A model generated the notes under the pieces. It made no database searches. It had not been told where the DNA came from and was given only the letters and a program-made list of their open reading frames with translations. Shown here one piece after another: positions 27,844-38,287 of a stretch of DNA of 64,000 bases. The first letter of the stretch is position 1. Every line of letters begins with the position of its first letter. The DNA is from Bacteroidota bacterium (GTDB lineage Bacteria; Bacteroidota; Bacteroidia; Bacteroidales; Lentimicrobiaceae). The stretch lies in contig WSXU01000007.1 of NCBI GenBank assembly GCA_009773455.1, forward strand, positions 1-64,000. The letters run 5' to 3'. Made by a program: the position numbers and the translations under genes.

Positions 27844-28551
27844 ATGAATAGACTGGCAATCCTTCTGATATCGCTGCTGTTCATCGTTTCCGCAGCAAAA
27901 GCACAACCGCCCGGTGTCGACCCTTTTTATGATGCAGTCCCTTACAGTGTAAAAAAATTTAACAAAACCTTCTTAACCAACCAGGATGCCGGTGTTGTCA
28001 GGGCTTTCTTTGAACACCAGGTAAATAACAAGCCACTGAGGGTTATTAAGATCGATCAGGGGCATCACCATGGTTACCGTTTTTACTATCCCAATTCCGA
28101 AAACAATCCCGACGGTCCGGAAGCATGGATACAGGTTTTTACCGTTGACACCCGTGAAAGCATCGAACTGTTTGAAAAGAGCAATCCCGCGTTGCTTGAA
28201 GCCCCCTTTCTCGGGTTAAAAGCAGCAGCACACAATTACGGTTACCCGGAAGAAGACATCACAGCATTATACAACCAGTATAAGCAAATTGCCACCCGTT
28301 ATTACAAGGAGGTTACCGATGCCAATGGCAATACGGTGAATGAAATGACCGTCGTATTCCAGAAGTACTATTCCAAACTCAAACTCCAGTCGGGTCAGAT
28401 GCTGGCATCACGCTACGACGGGCCGGTGATGCTGCCCGAAAACCCCCGTGATTACAGCTGGAACCTTTGGCTGCTCTGCTTTGAGGAGATTGAGCAGACC
28501 GGCTACCGCACCATCATCGAATACAGCGGGATTCCTGAAGCGGCCCATTAA
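27844..28551 (+). CDS. Exported protein, second of two tandem paralogs
   Basis: A 235-residue protein with a signal peptide (about 1-20, ending AAKAQ). It is clearly a paralog of the preceding gene, with the same order of blocks: DAVPYSV, LTNQDAGVVRAFF, GHHHGYRFYY, EAPFLGLK, YYKEVTDANGNTVNEMTVV, SGQMLAS, GYRTIIEYS. Divergence is substantial, so duplication is not recent. The function is unknown. A lipoprotein gene follows 87 bases downstream on the same strand and could be co-transcribed. Confidence 0.8.
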   Translation: MNRLAILLISLLFIVSAAKAQPPGVDPFYDAVPYSVKKFNKTFLTNQDAGVVRAFFEHQVNNKPLRVIKIDQGHHHGYRFYYPNSENNPDGPEAWIQVFTVDTRESIELFEKSNPALLEAPFLGLKAAAHNYGYPEEDITALYNQYKQIATRYYKEVTDANGNTVNEMTVVFQKYYSKLKLQSGQMLASRYDGPVMLPENPRDYSWNLWLLCFEEIEQTGYRTIIEYSGIPEAAH

Positions 28552-28638
28552 ACCCAACCAGTAAATTAGTGTCGTAATTCCTTGGTTTTTAACGGGATAT
28601 TTCGTATATTTCGGAATCGAACCATTCATTATGGCATC

Positions 28639-29205
28639 ATGGCAACACGTATCGTGCTGGTGTCATTGCTTCTTTCCTTATTGATGGCCTGCGATAAGAA
28701 AGAGGATGACAACAATCCCGGCAAGGACTACACAGGCACACTTTCACTCACCTATTCCCGGTCTTTCCCCACATTTGAGGCGGCAGTCAGTATTGATTCT
28801 GATATTGCGGCCGACGGCACCGTTACCCTGAGCAATCCGCAACAGGTGGCCTATGACGGAGTAGCCGAAAAGCTGATCGAAGGGGAACGCATAAAGATCA
28901 GGGAGCAGGGTGAAATCATCATCTCCTCGCTCTCGGGTTATTGGATCCGGCGCGATGGCAGGGATTACCTTGAGGTAACGATGGACTGCCGGCTTGAGGG
29001 TACCCAGACCGTAACCTCATTTGAAGGATATCGCTGGGTAATCGTTAGCGAGCAGCCGTACACCCTTGAAAATCCGGTGGAATGCCCTATGGCGTTCAGG
29101 ATACAGAGCGCTTTGCTGGCCGAAGCGGTGTGCGGCGCCAGCTGCAACGACTGCTGGGGCTACTCCTGCTTCAGATGGCGGCTTGAGCTAAAGGAGGTGG
29201 AGTAA
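28639..29205 (+). CDS. Lipoprotein of unknown function
   Basis: A 188-residue predicted lipoprotein. The signal peptide MATRIVLVSLLLSLLMAC gives a lipobox (LLMAC) with modified Cys at residue 18, followed by a charged DKKEDDNN linker. The frame is open from 28582, but the ATG at 28639 is chosen because it gives a proper lipoprotein signal; an alternative ATG at 28631 is out of frame. The mature part is beta-rich and ends with a cysteine-rich segment (ECPMAFRIQSALLAEAVCGASCNDCWGYSCF). No family is recognised. Confidence 0.75.
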   Translation: MATRIVLVSLLLSLLMACDKKEDDNNPGKDYTGTLSLTYSRSFPTFEAAVSIDSDIAADGTVTLSNPQQVAYDGVAEKLIEGERIKIREQGEIIISSLSGYWIRRDGRDYLEVTMDCRLEGTQTVTSFEGYRWVIVSEQPYTLENPVECPMAFRIQSALLAEAVCGASCNDCWGYSCFRWRLELKEVE

Positions 29206-29468
29206 GATGGTAAAAATATAAAAGGCGGGAATCGGGCAAACCGGTATGATAAAATCCGAACCGGACTGAAGCGGAGTTCACGGTTGGTAAATGCGGGATG
29301 AATCCCCATTTTTTACAATTCCGGATATCTGTGGTCTGGTATCCCTTTCTTTGATAAAGAAGTCATCCGACTTATCAGGTAACCGCTGATCCATCATTAA
29401 CCTCCGGGCTCTGTTGGTTGAGTGGAACAAACCGAAAAAGCCATAATTCATCAGACCGGTTGAATACC

Positions 29469-29993
29469 CTATTCAATTACCAGCGGAGGCCCGACTACCT
29501 TCATTTCGTTATCGGCAAAGATCTTTGAGAAGTTTTCAAGTTTCCCCGCGGGTTGAAGTACCACGCTCATTTTCCCCTTTTCGGATACCTGTGTCCACGC
29601 ATGGGGAACATTCCGGGGCAAAAAGATACTGTCGCCGGTCGTTAATTTATGCTTTTCATCCCCAATCTGAAAATAATAGGAACCTTCAAGCACATAAAAG
29701 ATCTCATCCTGTGCAAAATGCATATGCAGGGGCGTTCCCTTTCCGGGTGAAAGCGAAGTCTGCTCAAATATGGCCAGTTCCCCCCTGGTATCGTTACCTG
29801 ATATTTTAACATCCAGAATATTGGCGTTTACCCCTTTTAATTGAATATGACCGTGAATCCGGCCCTCCCCTGCATTGATTTTAAAACCTTTATCCATTGT
29901 TGTCTGACTGATATTATCCTGTATCTCCGTGAAGGCAATCAGCGGACCAGTTGCCAGGGTAATGAGTGATGCAATAAACTGATCCCTTTTCAT
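29469..29993 (-). CDS. Cupin domain protein
   Basis: A 174-residue protein with a single cupin_2 beta-barrel. Cupin motif 1 appears as PLHMHFAQDEIFYVLEG (about residues 88-104), with the two metal-ligand His and the Glu. Motif 2 appears as GDSIFLPRNVPHAW (about 118-131), with the third His. The first 22 residues are moderately hydrophobic (MKRDQFIASLITLATGPLIAFTE) and may be a signal or anchor. Substrate is unknown; many relatives bind sugars, oxalate or act as dioxygenases. It stands alone, with no biosynthetic neighbours to suggest a role. Confidence 0.85.
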   Translation of the reverse strand: MKRDQFIASLITLATGPLIAFTEIQDNISQTTMDKGFKINAGEGRIHGHIQLKGVNANILDVKISGNDTRGELAIFEQTSLSPGKGTPLHMHFAQDEIFYVLEGSYYFQIGDEKHKLTTGDSIFLPRNVPHAWTQVSEKGKMSVVLQPAGKLENFSKIFADNEMKVVGPPLVIE

Positions 29994-30612
29994 AAATAGG
30001 TTTTAGATAATCATCAGAAAGTACACTGCCGTGAAAGAAGTCTGTACCCTGAAAATATCTTCAGTTTACCGGACAGAATATCCCGGTTTATTCCATGACC
30101 AGATTCTCAGTCCGAAGGATAAAAATATTTTTCCATCACGTCGGGAGAGTTAACCCATCACCGGGCGCAAATGTTCATTTTATTGATATTCAATACATTA
30201 CTTTAACACTTTATTAACAATCATTTCTCTGGCTACTAAAACCGGGCCAGGTAATATCTCAGGATGGCTGGTATTGAAGAAGAATATCCTTAGTGGTAAA
30301 AAACTGTGAGGGTATAAGAATTGGGCATATCCAGGCACAAAACCAATGCCGGCTATTAACCAACGAAGTTAATGAGTGTATTCAAACCTCAAATGTCCAA
30401 CACATTCCTTCGCCCCTTTTCGCTCACGCACAAAGTTGCTCTTTCACCGCCCCGCTTTGGTTACGAACCAGCCTTCCCGCCTCCGGCAGGCTTGTCCGCC
30501 TTTGGCGGGTAAACCATCTGGCAGGGATGACAAAGATTTAGTGGATTTTAACGGATATGTTAAAAAATCGCCAAAGTCGCATCTTTTCGCTCCCCCACTC
30601 CTTCAATCTCCC
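29994..30612. other. Gene-free interval with REP-like inverted repeat
   Basis: About 620 bases without a supportable gene. A CCTCCGGCAGGCTTGTCCGCC...GGCGGG segment at about 30480-30512 forms imperfect inverted repeats. It resembles short GC-rich palindromes at about 3560, 43720 and 53760. Plus-strand frames here are opened by chance. Confidence 0.55.
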
Positions 30613-33600
30613 TTACTTCACCGTTACCCTGATCCCTTCGGAATGAGCCGCGAATTCCGGTGCGTACATGCATTGAACACTGGTTACACCGTTCGAGAAC
30701 TCTCCCTGCTGGGCAACTGTCAGCGGATATTCAAACACCCAGGTGCCTTTCGGCAGCCAGCTGAAGAAGAAATTGGTGGCAGCATCGCGGGTGTTTTCAT
30801 AATAGCCGAGCCCGCCGTTCCACCGGTATCCCGACAGGGTGTTGACAGGCTCAAAACCTGCCGCCCGCATATCTTTCAGGTGTACATATTCAAGATCACG
30901 GTCGGTGCGCAATTCAACCCTGACCACCAGCTGCTGACCGACTGTAACGGGGTTGTCAGGACCGATGGCTTCAAGCACAGGCCCTGAATCGGTATTTTTC
31001 TTTATAAACAACTGCTTGCTGATTTTCAGCGGGCTGTCGTGGGCCGTTACTTTGTCAAGGTTTTCGAAATACTGCCAGTAAAGTGCGCCCCAGGCTGGTC
31101 CCTCTGTGGTTTTAACAACGGTGACATTGCCCATCTGCGGCCTGATTTCCTGTCCGCCCCAGGAGGTTTTGAAATAACCAGTTCCGGCTTCTGTGGCTAT
31201 ATCCTGAACAGAAGGATCAATGGTTTGTCCGCCGAGCGAGATCTTAACACCGGCATCTGTCCGAAGCCAGTCACCCCCGCGGAGCAACAGGGCATACACC
31301 GCATCGGCGGTCGAACGCGAAGTGGCCCAGGACTGGGTTTGTTTCTGTTTCAGCAACCAGGTCTTCATCTGATCAACTGCCCGGGGATCGTTGCCCATCT
31401 CTTCGAACAATTCAATCAACAGTGCCTGGGTTTCGACCGGAGCCTCGTACCAGAACCAGCCACTGCGGTTATCGCGCCAGTACATGCCCATTTCATCACT
31501 TTTCAATGACTTTTCGCGCAATGACTTCAGGATGGCGCCGGCAGTCTTGCTGTCACCGCTGCGTCCGGCCCACAGGGCAATCATCCCCTGTGCGTAAAGC
31601 CCCTGACTGTTACGGTATTTCCGCGCCTGTCCGCTGAAATAGGTAATTGCCTTTCCGGCTATACCGGCAGGTTTTACCACATTGCCCAGGTAGCTCATAG
31701 CATAGAGGTATTGGATATGATCCTGGTTGAGGTGGTTCTTGTCCATATCATCCGGGAAATCCTTCAGGAGGCGCTCATAATCCTCGTTGAGACGGATTCC
31801 CAGGTAGTTCACGGCCTGCTGTAGCATTCCCAGCGTAGCCTCGTCCCTGTTCAGGTCAATAACTTTCAGGTAATGCAGTTTACCGAACCCGGTCACAATC
31901 AGCTGGGTGATATAGCGGCTCTCGGGCATACCTTCGAACCATGGCCATCCTCCATTCGATGACTGGGATTGCTGCAGCGTCCTTGCGGCAGCCTCCTTTT
32001 CGGCAGCCATACGGTTCAGGTCAAACATCAGGGCAATGCGTTGCTTCCGGGCCGATTCATTCCGGGCTTCCATCAGCCATGGGGTTTCTTCGAGCAGCAG
32101 GGCTTTCAGTTCCTGGTTCTTTTCAAGGTTCGAAAGCAGGGCATCGGGTGAGAGGTTCTTCCAGCTTTCGAAGACATTGCGGATCTTCGGACTGCTGTTG
32201 GCAATATAGGCAGCCAGGAGGTTGGCATAAAGACGGTTGAATGTCTGATCGGCATTCTCTCCCGTTTGTTCTGCCAGGTAAGGCAAAGCCTGTACCGCAT
32301 ACCAGGCCGGATTTGAGGTATATTCCAGTGTAAGGCGTTGATTCCTCAGGGTGGTGCTTCCCCCGGCCTGATCCATCAGACTGCCGAAAGTGTAATTTTT
32401 TGTTTCATTTCCGTTGACGGGCAGGGGCAGTGTTTCGGTGACCAGCATGCGGTTGGTCAGCACCGGCAGCATCGACTCCTCCCCATCGCTGTGGTTTCCG
32501 GCCTGTGCGGTAATGCGCACCAGCACAGCGCTGAGGCCACCGGGTATGGTGATTTCCCATTCAACGGAAGTATTCCCTGAAGGTTCAGCATTGAAGGCTT
32601 TTGTAACATTGAGATTGTTCATCAACAGGTCGACGGGGTTCAGGGTAACTGCATCAAACAACTGCAGCTTCGCCTCACCCTGAACCGGGTTCGATGTAAG
32701 GTTGCTCACTTTTGTCTTTATCACAATACGGTCGCCTTCCCTGAAAAACCGGGGGAGATTGGGCGTCACCATCAGCTCTTTGCGGGTAACCACCTCTTTG
32801 ACAAACTGACCGTACCGGAGATCCTTCGAGTGGGCCAGCCCCATAAAATTCCAGCGGGTAAGCGCCTCAGGCACCTTAAATTCCACACTGACCCCACCCT
32901 GCGCATCGGTGGTGAGCTGGGGATAAAAGAAAGCAGTTTCGTTCAGGTTGCGGCGGATGGCAGGTTCGGGGGCAGGTGCTTTGTCCTGGACACCGGAGTC
33001 GGCGATGGTCTCTTCGAAAAATCCTTTCGTTTTCTCATCGATCTGCACGGCAGCCTCCGGCAAGGCCATCACCTCATTCATGAGAACCCCGCCTTTGTGC
33101 ATCTCCCTGCCCGAATAACGGCCCAGGTTCATATAATAACCAAACCAGTTTAACTGATCGTAGTTCCGCGAAACACCCGTCACCCTGCCGGGCCGGTTAT
33201 ACCCGGATGAGAAACTGGTGGCGGTCTGAAAGGCCTGGATGTTTTCCCAGGGGTTGTTACCGTTCATTTGCTCAGCCAGCTGAAAATACCAGCTGTGTGG
33301 GGTAAAGGCATCCAGGGAAGCATCGTACATGCCGGCCAATAATTCCGCCGGAACCGGTTTGCCGTCCGGGCCGGTAAGCTTCAGCTTCCATTGCTCCGTA
33401 CCTCCGGGCAGCAAGGGGCTCCTGAAGGTTTCAAAGGTGATGTCGAGCCGGTGACGTGTATCGGGAATATTGACACTGCCGGTATAAGTATAGCTTCTGT
33501 TTTCGGAAACCATGGTCAGGCCGATCGAAACATCCCCCGCAAAATCAGGGGGCACCTGGTAATCCATAGTTTTCTGCTCCTGAGAGAAGGTGATCCGTTC

Positions 33601-36600
33601 CTGTTTAACCGGTTTTCCGTTCAGGCTCACCTCAAACAGCATCCGGCCGTTCCTGGCGGCAGTACCTGCCAGCAACCGGATGTGATCCCCGGCTTTGGCT
33701 TCAGGGGTAAGTAAACTGCACCAGAAGGCCTGGATTACCGGGATGCGTTTTGATGCGGCGGCAAATACAATGACCTCTTTTTCTGTACTGACTGTCTGAC
33801 CGAAAGTATCCTTTGCGTCCAAAACAATCAGGTACCTGCCCGGCTCCCAGACGTTAAGGCCCGGAATCGTGATAAGACTGTCGGTAGCGGTATTGAAAAC
33901 CTTTTTAAATACTGACTTTCCCTTCCGGGATTCCCTGTTATTTTCGTCCATATAGACATCCAGCGGGAGTTGTTTTACAAACTCCTCTTTCGGATATAAG
34001 GAGAGATCGGGGTCGTTCCAGCGACGGGGGCGGGTCAGACGGGCATCATCGATTAACCTGAATGCTTCAACCGTTATTCCGGCAGGTGTGTTTTTCCCGT
34101 TCAGGTTTGTGGCACTCAGCCTGAATGGTTTCACTGAATCCCTGTTTAGTTCAGAAGGAAGATCAAGTCCGAGAATCAGGGCTTTGGAACCTGCCTGGAC
34201 TGAGGCAACGGAAGAGCGTGTTTCACCATTGATGTCGGTTACATCGGCATAAACTGTGAAATTGTAAACCGGCTCCATTTCTCCAAAGTCGGTGGGATCG
34301 GACAGCGCAGTAAATTCTAAGGTGAACGTCCCGTCGGGCAGTGTGACCAGGCTGCCATTGGCAATCTCACTTTCGGCCATGATACCCGGCCACATTTTCC
34401 ATCCATAGCGGAAATACGGGAAAAAGGCGGAACGCACAACGCGGTAACTGACTGAGGCATCACTCAAGGGTACACCCGAGTAACTTTCAGCTTTCCCGGG
34501 TACGGATATTTTTTCATTTACACGGTAACTTCCCGTCACCGGCAGGAAGGTAACTTCAAATTTCGGTCGTTTGTATTCTTCCACACTGAAGTAGGTACTG
34601 CCCGAATTGTTATCGATACGGAACTGTCCGCCCAGACCTGAGGACGGCAATACAAACGAACCGCTGAAAGAGCCAAAATCATTGGTAACCACATCAACTG
34701 AGGCAACCTTCTGTCCGTTAACATCATACAATGTTACCACAGAACTGTTTTCAGGAATGACCCTGTTTTTGTTTTCATCCGTCCCGATGACAATGCCTTT
34801 AAACCAGACGGGCTGACCGGGCCTGTAGATGGACCTGTCGGTGAAGAAGAAGGTGCGGACCTTTTCTCCCTTCTGAGGTTCATTGTTGCGGTATCGCGAA
34901 AAGTAATTTTCGGCAACCAGGCGATCGTTTTTCAGCATGAAATCAAACGAAAGGGTTGAATAATCACGGCCGGAGTATACCGGAATGTTGAATGAACCAT
35001 CCGTTCCGGTCAGATAGCTTTCCGCATTCCTCTTCATATAACTCCTGGTCTGATAATTATACTCCCGGCTGAAACCCTGAACCCTGACACCCTGTAAAGG
35101 CAGGCCTGTGCTGCGGTCGAGCAGGTAAAACATTCCGGATCCATCTTCATTTCTTTTACTGATGTAGCTGATCGAGGTAGACCAGAAGTCCTGAACGGCA
35201 AGCGGTGATGTGCCCCGGTCGAATGATCCGGATCCCGATGCCAGCAGGGCATAATACCCCGGCTCAATTGCAGGGATAATCACTTCTACGGAATGTGGCT
35301 GGTAGTCGGAAGTTTCAGGCAGGTTCACGCTCCATTCTTTCACCGGTTTCATTGCCAGGTATTTATCTAGGCCGCGTTCACCGTAGAGTTCCTGGCGCAG
35401 GTTGGCTTCGCTGTCATAGTCTGGTTTTATCAGGCGGAACCATACCGTTTTTGTATTTCTGAAATTCAACAGTATGGGAAATGCTTTCGCCGGCTGCACT
35501 TCCCGATCGATGTTGAATCCGATGGAAGGTTCTTCAATGGACTGTAGCAGGGCCTGGCAGTTTCTGGCGCCATCGGTGCCGGGATAGCCCTCAATCGCTT
35601 TGAGGCACCAGCTTTTGGCAGTGACAAGGCCGGTGTTTTTCGGGGTGATGGTACCTGAAGATGACCTGCCGGGACCAGTGTCATGATTACTTGTATACCA
35701 GTAATCCGCAATTTTTGCTATGATATCGGCTGCTGCCGGATTCCCGGCGTACTTTGATTCAAGACGGGTAAGGGTGGAAAGATACAGGCTGTCCTTCCCG
35801 GCGAGATTAATGTGGCTTCTGACAAATTCAAGCCTTTTCAGGATTACATCCACAAACGCAGCCGGATCATTGTCGTTCTGATGAAATATTTCGGTCTGCT
35901 GTAACAGAAGGATTGCCCTGAAATGAAAAGCGGTACTGTCGGAGGTTATGATCTCAAGCTTTGTAAACTGTTCAGGCAGGTCAAGCAGCCCGGGGTCTCT
36001 CATGACAAAGGGATTTACCGGCCTGGTTAGGGAGGCTTCTTCGTTTCTGAAGAAATCTATGGCCCGGTGGGAAAGAAAATCAAAAAGGGTCGGCCTGAAT
36101 TTCTTTGAACCTACGGCGGTAAGCAGCACCGGGTCGTACATTTTCAGTGAAACGGCCTGTAACATTGCCGTTTCTTTCAGTGAAGCCATGTAATGTGCGG
36201 ATGCTTTTTTAACAAACATGGCAGCATCCCAGGTGTCAATGTCGTCAGAGGTGTTTCCGGAAACGGCCGTCTGGTCAAGGATCCGGTACCTGTTTTGCTG
36301 GTAATACTGCCAGTATAGGTCGGCCAGTACAGAATGTAAAATCTGCCGGGCAGGCTCAGGTGTCTGACTGAGTTGTTTTTCGGTTTCGCCGATATACTTC
36401 GGAATATAATCTTCTTCAAATTCACTTCTGAGTTTTAGCCGGTAAAGGGCTGCTTTAAGGAATTCGGGCGTATCACCCGATTCAAGCGCACGGGAATAAA
36501 TACCATCGACCAGTTCAAGGGCCGATTGCGGAAGGCCCTGGGCAGCCAGTGAATCTACCTGCTTCCAGAGGTCTTTGTTGTCTGGCGATTTTTCCATATG

Positions 36601-36699
36601 CTTTGAATTTTGAAAAAATGTCAACGGCTGCTGTATCAGTCCGGCTCCCAGGACCATCAGGCCCAGGATGGTGAAAATCACCAATAAATGGTTCTTCAT
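30613..36699 (-). CDS. Alpha-2-macroglobulin family protein lacking the thioester cysteine
   Basis: A 2028-residue exported protein. An N-terminal hydrophobic segment (about 5-25) serves as signal or anchor, followed by an alpha-helical region of about 300 residues. The MG2/macroglobulin start is recognisable by FFTDRSIYRPGQPVWFKGIV (near 610-630). The bait/A2M domain follows with ETAFFYPQLTTDAQGGVSVEFKVPEALTRWNF. The thioester-complement helices start near 1465. The usual CxEQ thioester is replaced by NADQ with Asn1482, within GENADQTFNRLYAN. Bacterial relatives are thought to trap proteases in the periplasm. Without the thioester, covalent capture is unlikely and a conformational or structural role is more probable. 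The gene is followed 101 bases on, upstream in the minus direction, by a DUF3108 gene. Confidence 0.9.
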   Translation of the reverse strand: MKNHLLVIFTILGLMVLGAGLIQQPLTFFQNSKHMEKSPDNKDLWKQVDSLAAQGLPQSALELVDGIYSRALESGDTPEFLKAALYRLKLRSEFEEDYIPKYIGETEKQLSQTPEPARQILHSVLADLYWQYYQQNRYRILDQTAVSGNTSDDIDTWDAAMFVKKASAHYMASLKETAMLQAVSLKMYDPVLLTAVGSKKFRPTLFDFLSHRAIDFFRNEEASLTRPVNPFVMRDPGLLDLPEQFTKLEIITSDSTAFHFRAILLLQQTEIFHQNDNDPAAFVDVILKRLEFVRSHINLAGKDSLYLSTLTRLESKYAGNPAAADIIAKIADYWYTSNHDTGPGRSSSGTITPKNTGLVTAKSWCLKAIEGYPGTDGARNCQALLQSIEEPSIGFNIDREVQPAKAFPILLNFRNTKTVWFRLIKPDYDSEANLRQELYGERGLDKYLAMKPVKEWSVNLPETSDYQPHSVEVIIPAIEPGYYALLASGSGSFDRGTSPLAVQDFWSTSISYISKRNEDGSGMFYLLDRSTGLPLQGVRVQGFSREYNYQTRSYMKRNAESYLTGTDGSFNIPVYSGRDYSTLSFDFMLKNDRLVAENYFSRYRNNEPQKGEKVRTFFFTDRSIYRPGQPVWFKGIVIGTDENKNRVIPENSSVVTLYDVNGQKVASVDVVTNDFGSFSGSFVLPSSGLGGQFRIDNNSGSTYFSVEEYKRPKFEVTFLPVTGSYRVNEKISVPGKAESYSGVPLSDASVSYRVVRSAFFPYFRYGWKMWPGIMAESEIANGSLVTLPDGTFTLEFTALSDPTDFGEMEPVYNFTVYADVTDINGETRSSVASVQAGSKALILGLDLPSELNRDSVKPFRLSATNLNGKNTPAGITVEAFRLIDDARLTRPRRWNDPDLSLYPKEEFVKQLPLDVYMDENNRESRKGKSVFKKVFNTATDSLITIPGLNVWEPGRYLIVLDAKDTFGQTVSTEKEVIVFAAASKRIPVIQAFWCSLLTPEAKAGDHIRLLAGTAARNGRMLFEVSLNGKPVKQERITFSQEQKTMDYQVPPDFAGDVSIGLTMVSENRSYTYTGSVNIPDTRHRLDITFETFRSPLLPGGTEQWKLKLTGPDGKPVPAELLAGMYDASLDAFTPHSWYFQLAEQMNGNNPWENIQAFQTATSFSSGYNRPGRVTGVSRNYDQLNWFGYYMNLGRYSGREMHKGGVLMNEVMALPEAAVQIDEKTKGFFEETIADSGVQDKAPAPEPAIRRNLNETAFFYPQLTTDAQGGVSVEFKVPEALTRWNFMGLAHSKDLRYGQFVKEVVTRKELMVTPNLPRFFREGDRIVIKTKVSNLTSNPVQGEAKLQLFDAVTLNPVDLLMNNLNVTKAFNAEPSGNTSVEWEITIPGGLSAVLVRITAQAGNHSDGEESMLPVLTNRMLVTETLPLPVNGNETKNYTFGSLMDQAGGSTTLRNQRLTLEYTSNPAWYAVQALPYLAEQTGENADQTFNRLYANLLAAYIANSSPKIRNVFESWKNLSPDALLSNLEKNQELKALLLEETPWLMEARNESARKQRIALMFDLNRMAAEKEAAARTLQQSQSSNGGWPWFEGMPESRYITQLIVTGFGKLHYLKVIDLNRDEATLGMLQQAVNYLGIRLNEDYERLLKDFPDDMDKNHLNQDHIQYLYAMSYLGNVVKPAGIAGKAITYFSGQARKYRNSQGLYAQGMIALWAGRSGDSKTAGAILKSLREKSLKSDEMGMYWRDNRSGWFWYEAPVETQALLIELFEEMGNDPRAVDQMKTWLLKQKQTQSWATSRSTADAVYALLLRGGDWLRTDAGVKISLGGQTIDPSVQDIATEAGTGYFKTSWGGQEIRPQMGNVTVVKTTEGPAWGALYWQYFENLDKVTAHDSPLKISKQLFIKKNTDSGPVLEAIGPDNPVTVGQQLVVRVELRTDRDLEYVHLKDMRAAGFEPVNTLSGYRWNGGLGYYENTRDAATNFFFSWLPKGTWVFEYPLTVAQQGEFSNGVTSVQCMYAPEFAAHSEGIRVTVK

Positions 36700-36800
36700 A
36701 TTGATCTTGATTTGAATACGGAAAACGTGGAAATGGTCCGGTTTTCTTGTTTATTCCTTTAAGACAGATGCAAGTTAACAGTTAATTCCATAAAGCCATC

Positions 36801-37628
36801 CTATTTTTTTGATGCGGAAGCAGGCTTGTTCCCATTGATAACCCTTGATGAAAAAGGATTTTTCAGCCCCTCATAACCAATCAGTTCGATTTTTACCGAT
36901 CCGACGATAACAGCCGACTTCACCAATACAGGCAAACGGTTAAGATCATCGGTTATCCAGAGTTCCATTGGGTAGGGCTCATTGAAAACCTCGCCCTTTA
37001 ATACCATGGGTTTGAATTTCAAACAGTTGATTTTACCCAGTTCCGTTACTATCTGATCCCGTCCGAGGAAAACAATTTTGGAAGTGTACAATGAATCATC
37101 AAGGTAGAAGGAAAGCGGAAAGGATTCACCCTGTTTCACCCCGGCAATGTCGAGTGTCCGTGCATAGTAGAAGACAGACATGATGTCCTGCGTGTTTTCC
37201 GGTATCCTTTTAACGGAGTTTCGGCTGACAGCCAGTCCATGGTTCTGATGAAACGACACTTCATCGTCCTTCTTATAGCCCCCTTCGCGGGTGCGGCGGG
37301 TAAAATACCAGGGTATCAGGGCCTGTTCGTCGATGAAGGATTCAAACTTATCATCCACTTTGAAAAAGAAATTGAAAGCGCCTTTTGCAATATGGTATGT
37401 CTCCCTGCCATTTTTGGTAACGCTCTTTTTTTTGACTTCCAGGTTTGCCTCTCCCGCAGTGACCTTTCCGGTTATCGCTGAATGATAATATACCCTGAAG
37501 GTAAGGTTCTCACCGTTGGTAAAGGCTGTGTTCTCAATGGTTCTCAGCGGTTGTGCAGCAAGCGGTTTTCCCTGGAAAGCAAAAACAGGAATAAGGATGC
37601 AGAATATAATGAAGGATTTGATGGTCAT
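36801..37628 (-). CDS. DUF3108 domain exported protein
   Basis: A 275-residue protein with a signal peptide (about 1-24, MTIKSFIIFCILIPVFAFQGKPLAAQ). The mature part fits DUF3108: GENLTFRVYYHSAITGKVTAGEANLEV, YHIAKGAFNFFFKVDDKFESFID, DIMSVFYYARTL, and FEPYPMELWITDDLNRLPVLVKS-type strands near the end. The frame is open to 37694, but the ATG at 37628 yields the signal peptide. In Bacteroidota such proteins are periplasmic beta-barrel-like proteins of unknown role. It lies upstream of the macroglobulin gene on the same strand and may share its transcript. Confidence 0.85.
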   Translation of the reverse strand: MTIKSFIIFCILIPVFAFQGKPLAAQPLRTIENTAFTNGENLTFRVYYHSAITGKVTAGEANLEVKKKSVTKNGRETYHIAKGAFNFFFKVDDKFESFIDEQALIPWYFTRRTREGGYKKDDEVSFHQNHGLAVSRNSVKRIPENTQDIMSVFYYARTLDIAGVKQGESFPLSFYLDDSLYTSKIVFLGRDQIVTELGKINCLKFKPMVLKGEVFNEPYPMELWITDDLNRLPVLVKSAVIVGSVKIELIGYEGLKNPFSSRVINGNKPASASKK

Positions 37629-37825
37629 TCCAATGGATTTGATATCCGGTTTGCAAAAAGCGTTCCAAATACAGTATTCTTGTAATAACAACAATTATCA
37701 GCGGATGAAGTTGATTTGTCATGAAAGATAAACGAACCGATGACCGGTAAGTTCCACCTTCCGGTTGAAAGATATCTGTTGCAGAGTGAAAGGAATATAT
37801 CATTTTTCCTCACGGTGGATTCTTT

Positions 37826-38198
37826 ACCACTCAGGCACTGAGATCACTAAGACGCACTGAGAAAATTGTAATTATCAGAAAAATTCGTTCAAATCAATAT
37901 AACTTATTGATTATTAGTGTCCTTAGTGCCTTAGTGGTTTTTCTTTTCAGGTTAACTTATTTACAAATCAGGCTCTGAGATCACTGAGGCGCACTAAGGA
38001 TTTTTTCTCCCGGACATTTTGTCCTGGTTTTTCTATGGGCCTTATGTGTCCTATGTGCCTATGTGGTTATTCTTTTAACCAGTCCGTTTTTTACCACTCA
38101 GGCAATGAGATCACCCAGAAACACTGAGAAAATGGGGGCAATCGGAATAATTCGTTCAAATACAATAAAACTTAGTGGCTCCTGGTGTCCCATGTAGT
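37826..38198. repeat. Three ACCACT-type elements in series
   Basis: Elements at 37826-37938, 37961-38067 and 38093-38198 each begin near CAGGCACTGAGATCAC and end near CCTTAGTGCCTTAGTGGT or a decayed version. The first has clear inverted ends ACCACT/AGTGGT. They belong with the 24330-24416 element. The interval from 37629 to 38287 contains no gene. Confidence 0.65.
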
Positions 38199-38287
38199 TT
38201 TTCTCCATGCAATCCGGAATACATCAGAAAAATCATTGCCCGGCTGTTTATTCCCGGCAAGTGACTACTTTTACAAAAAATAAGAAC

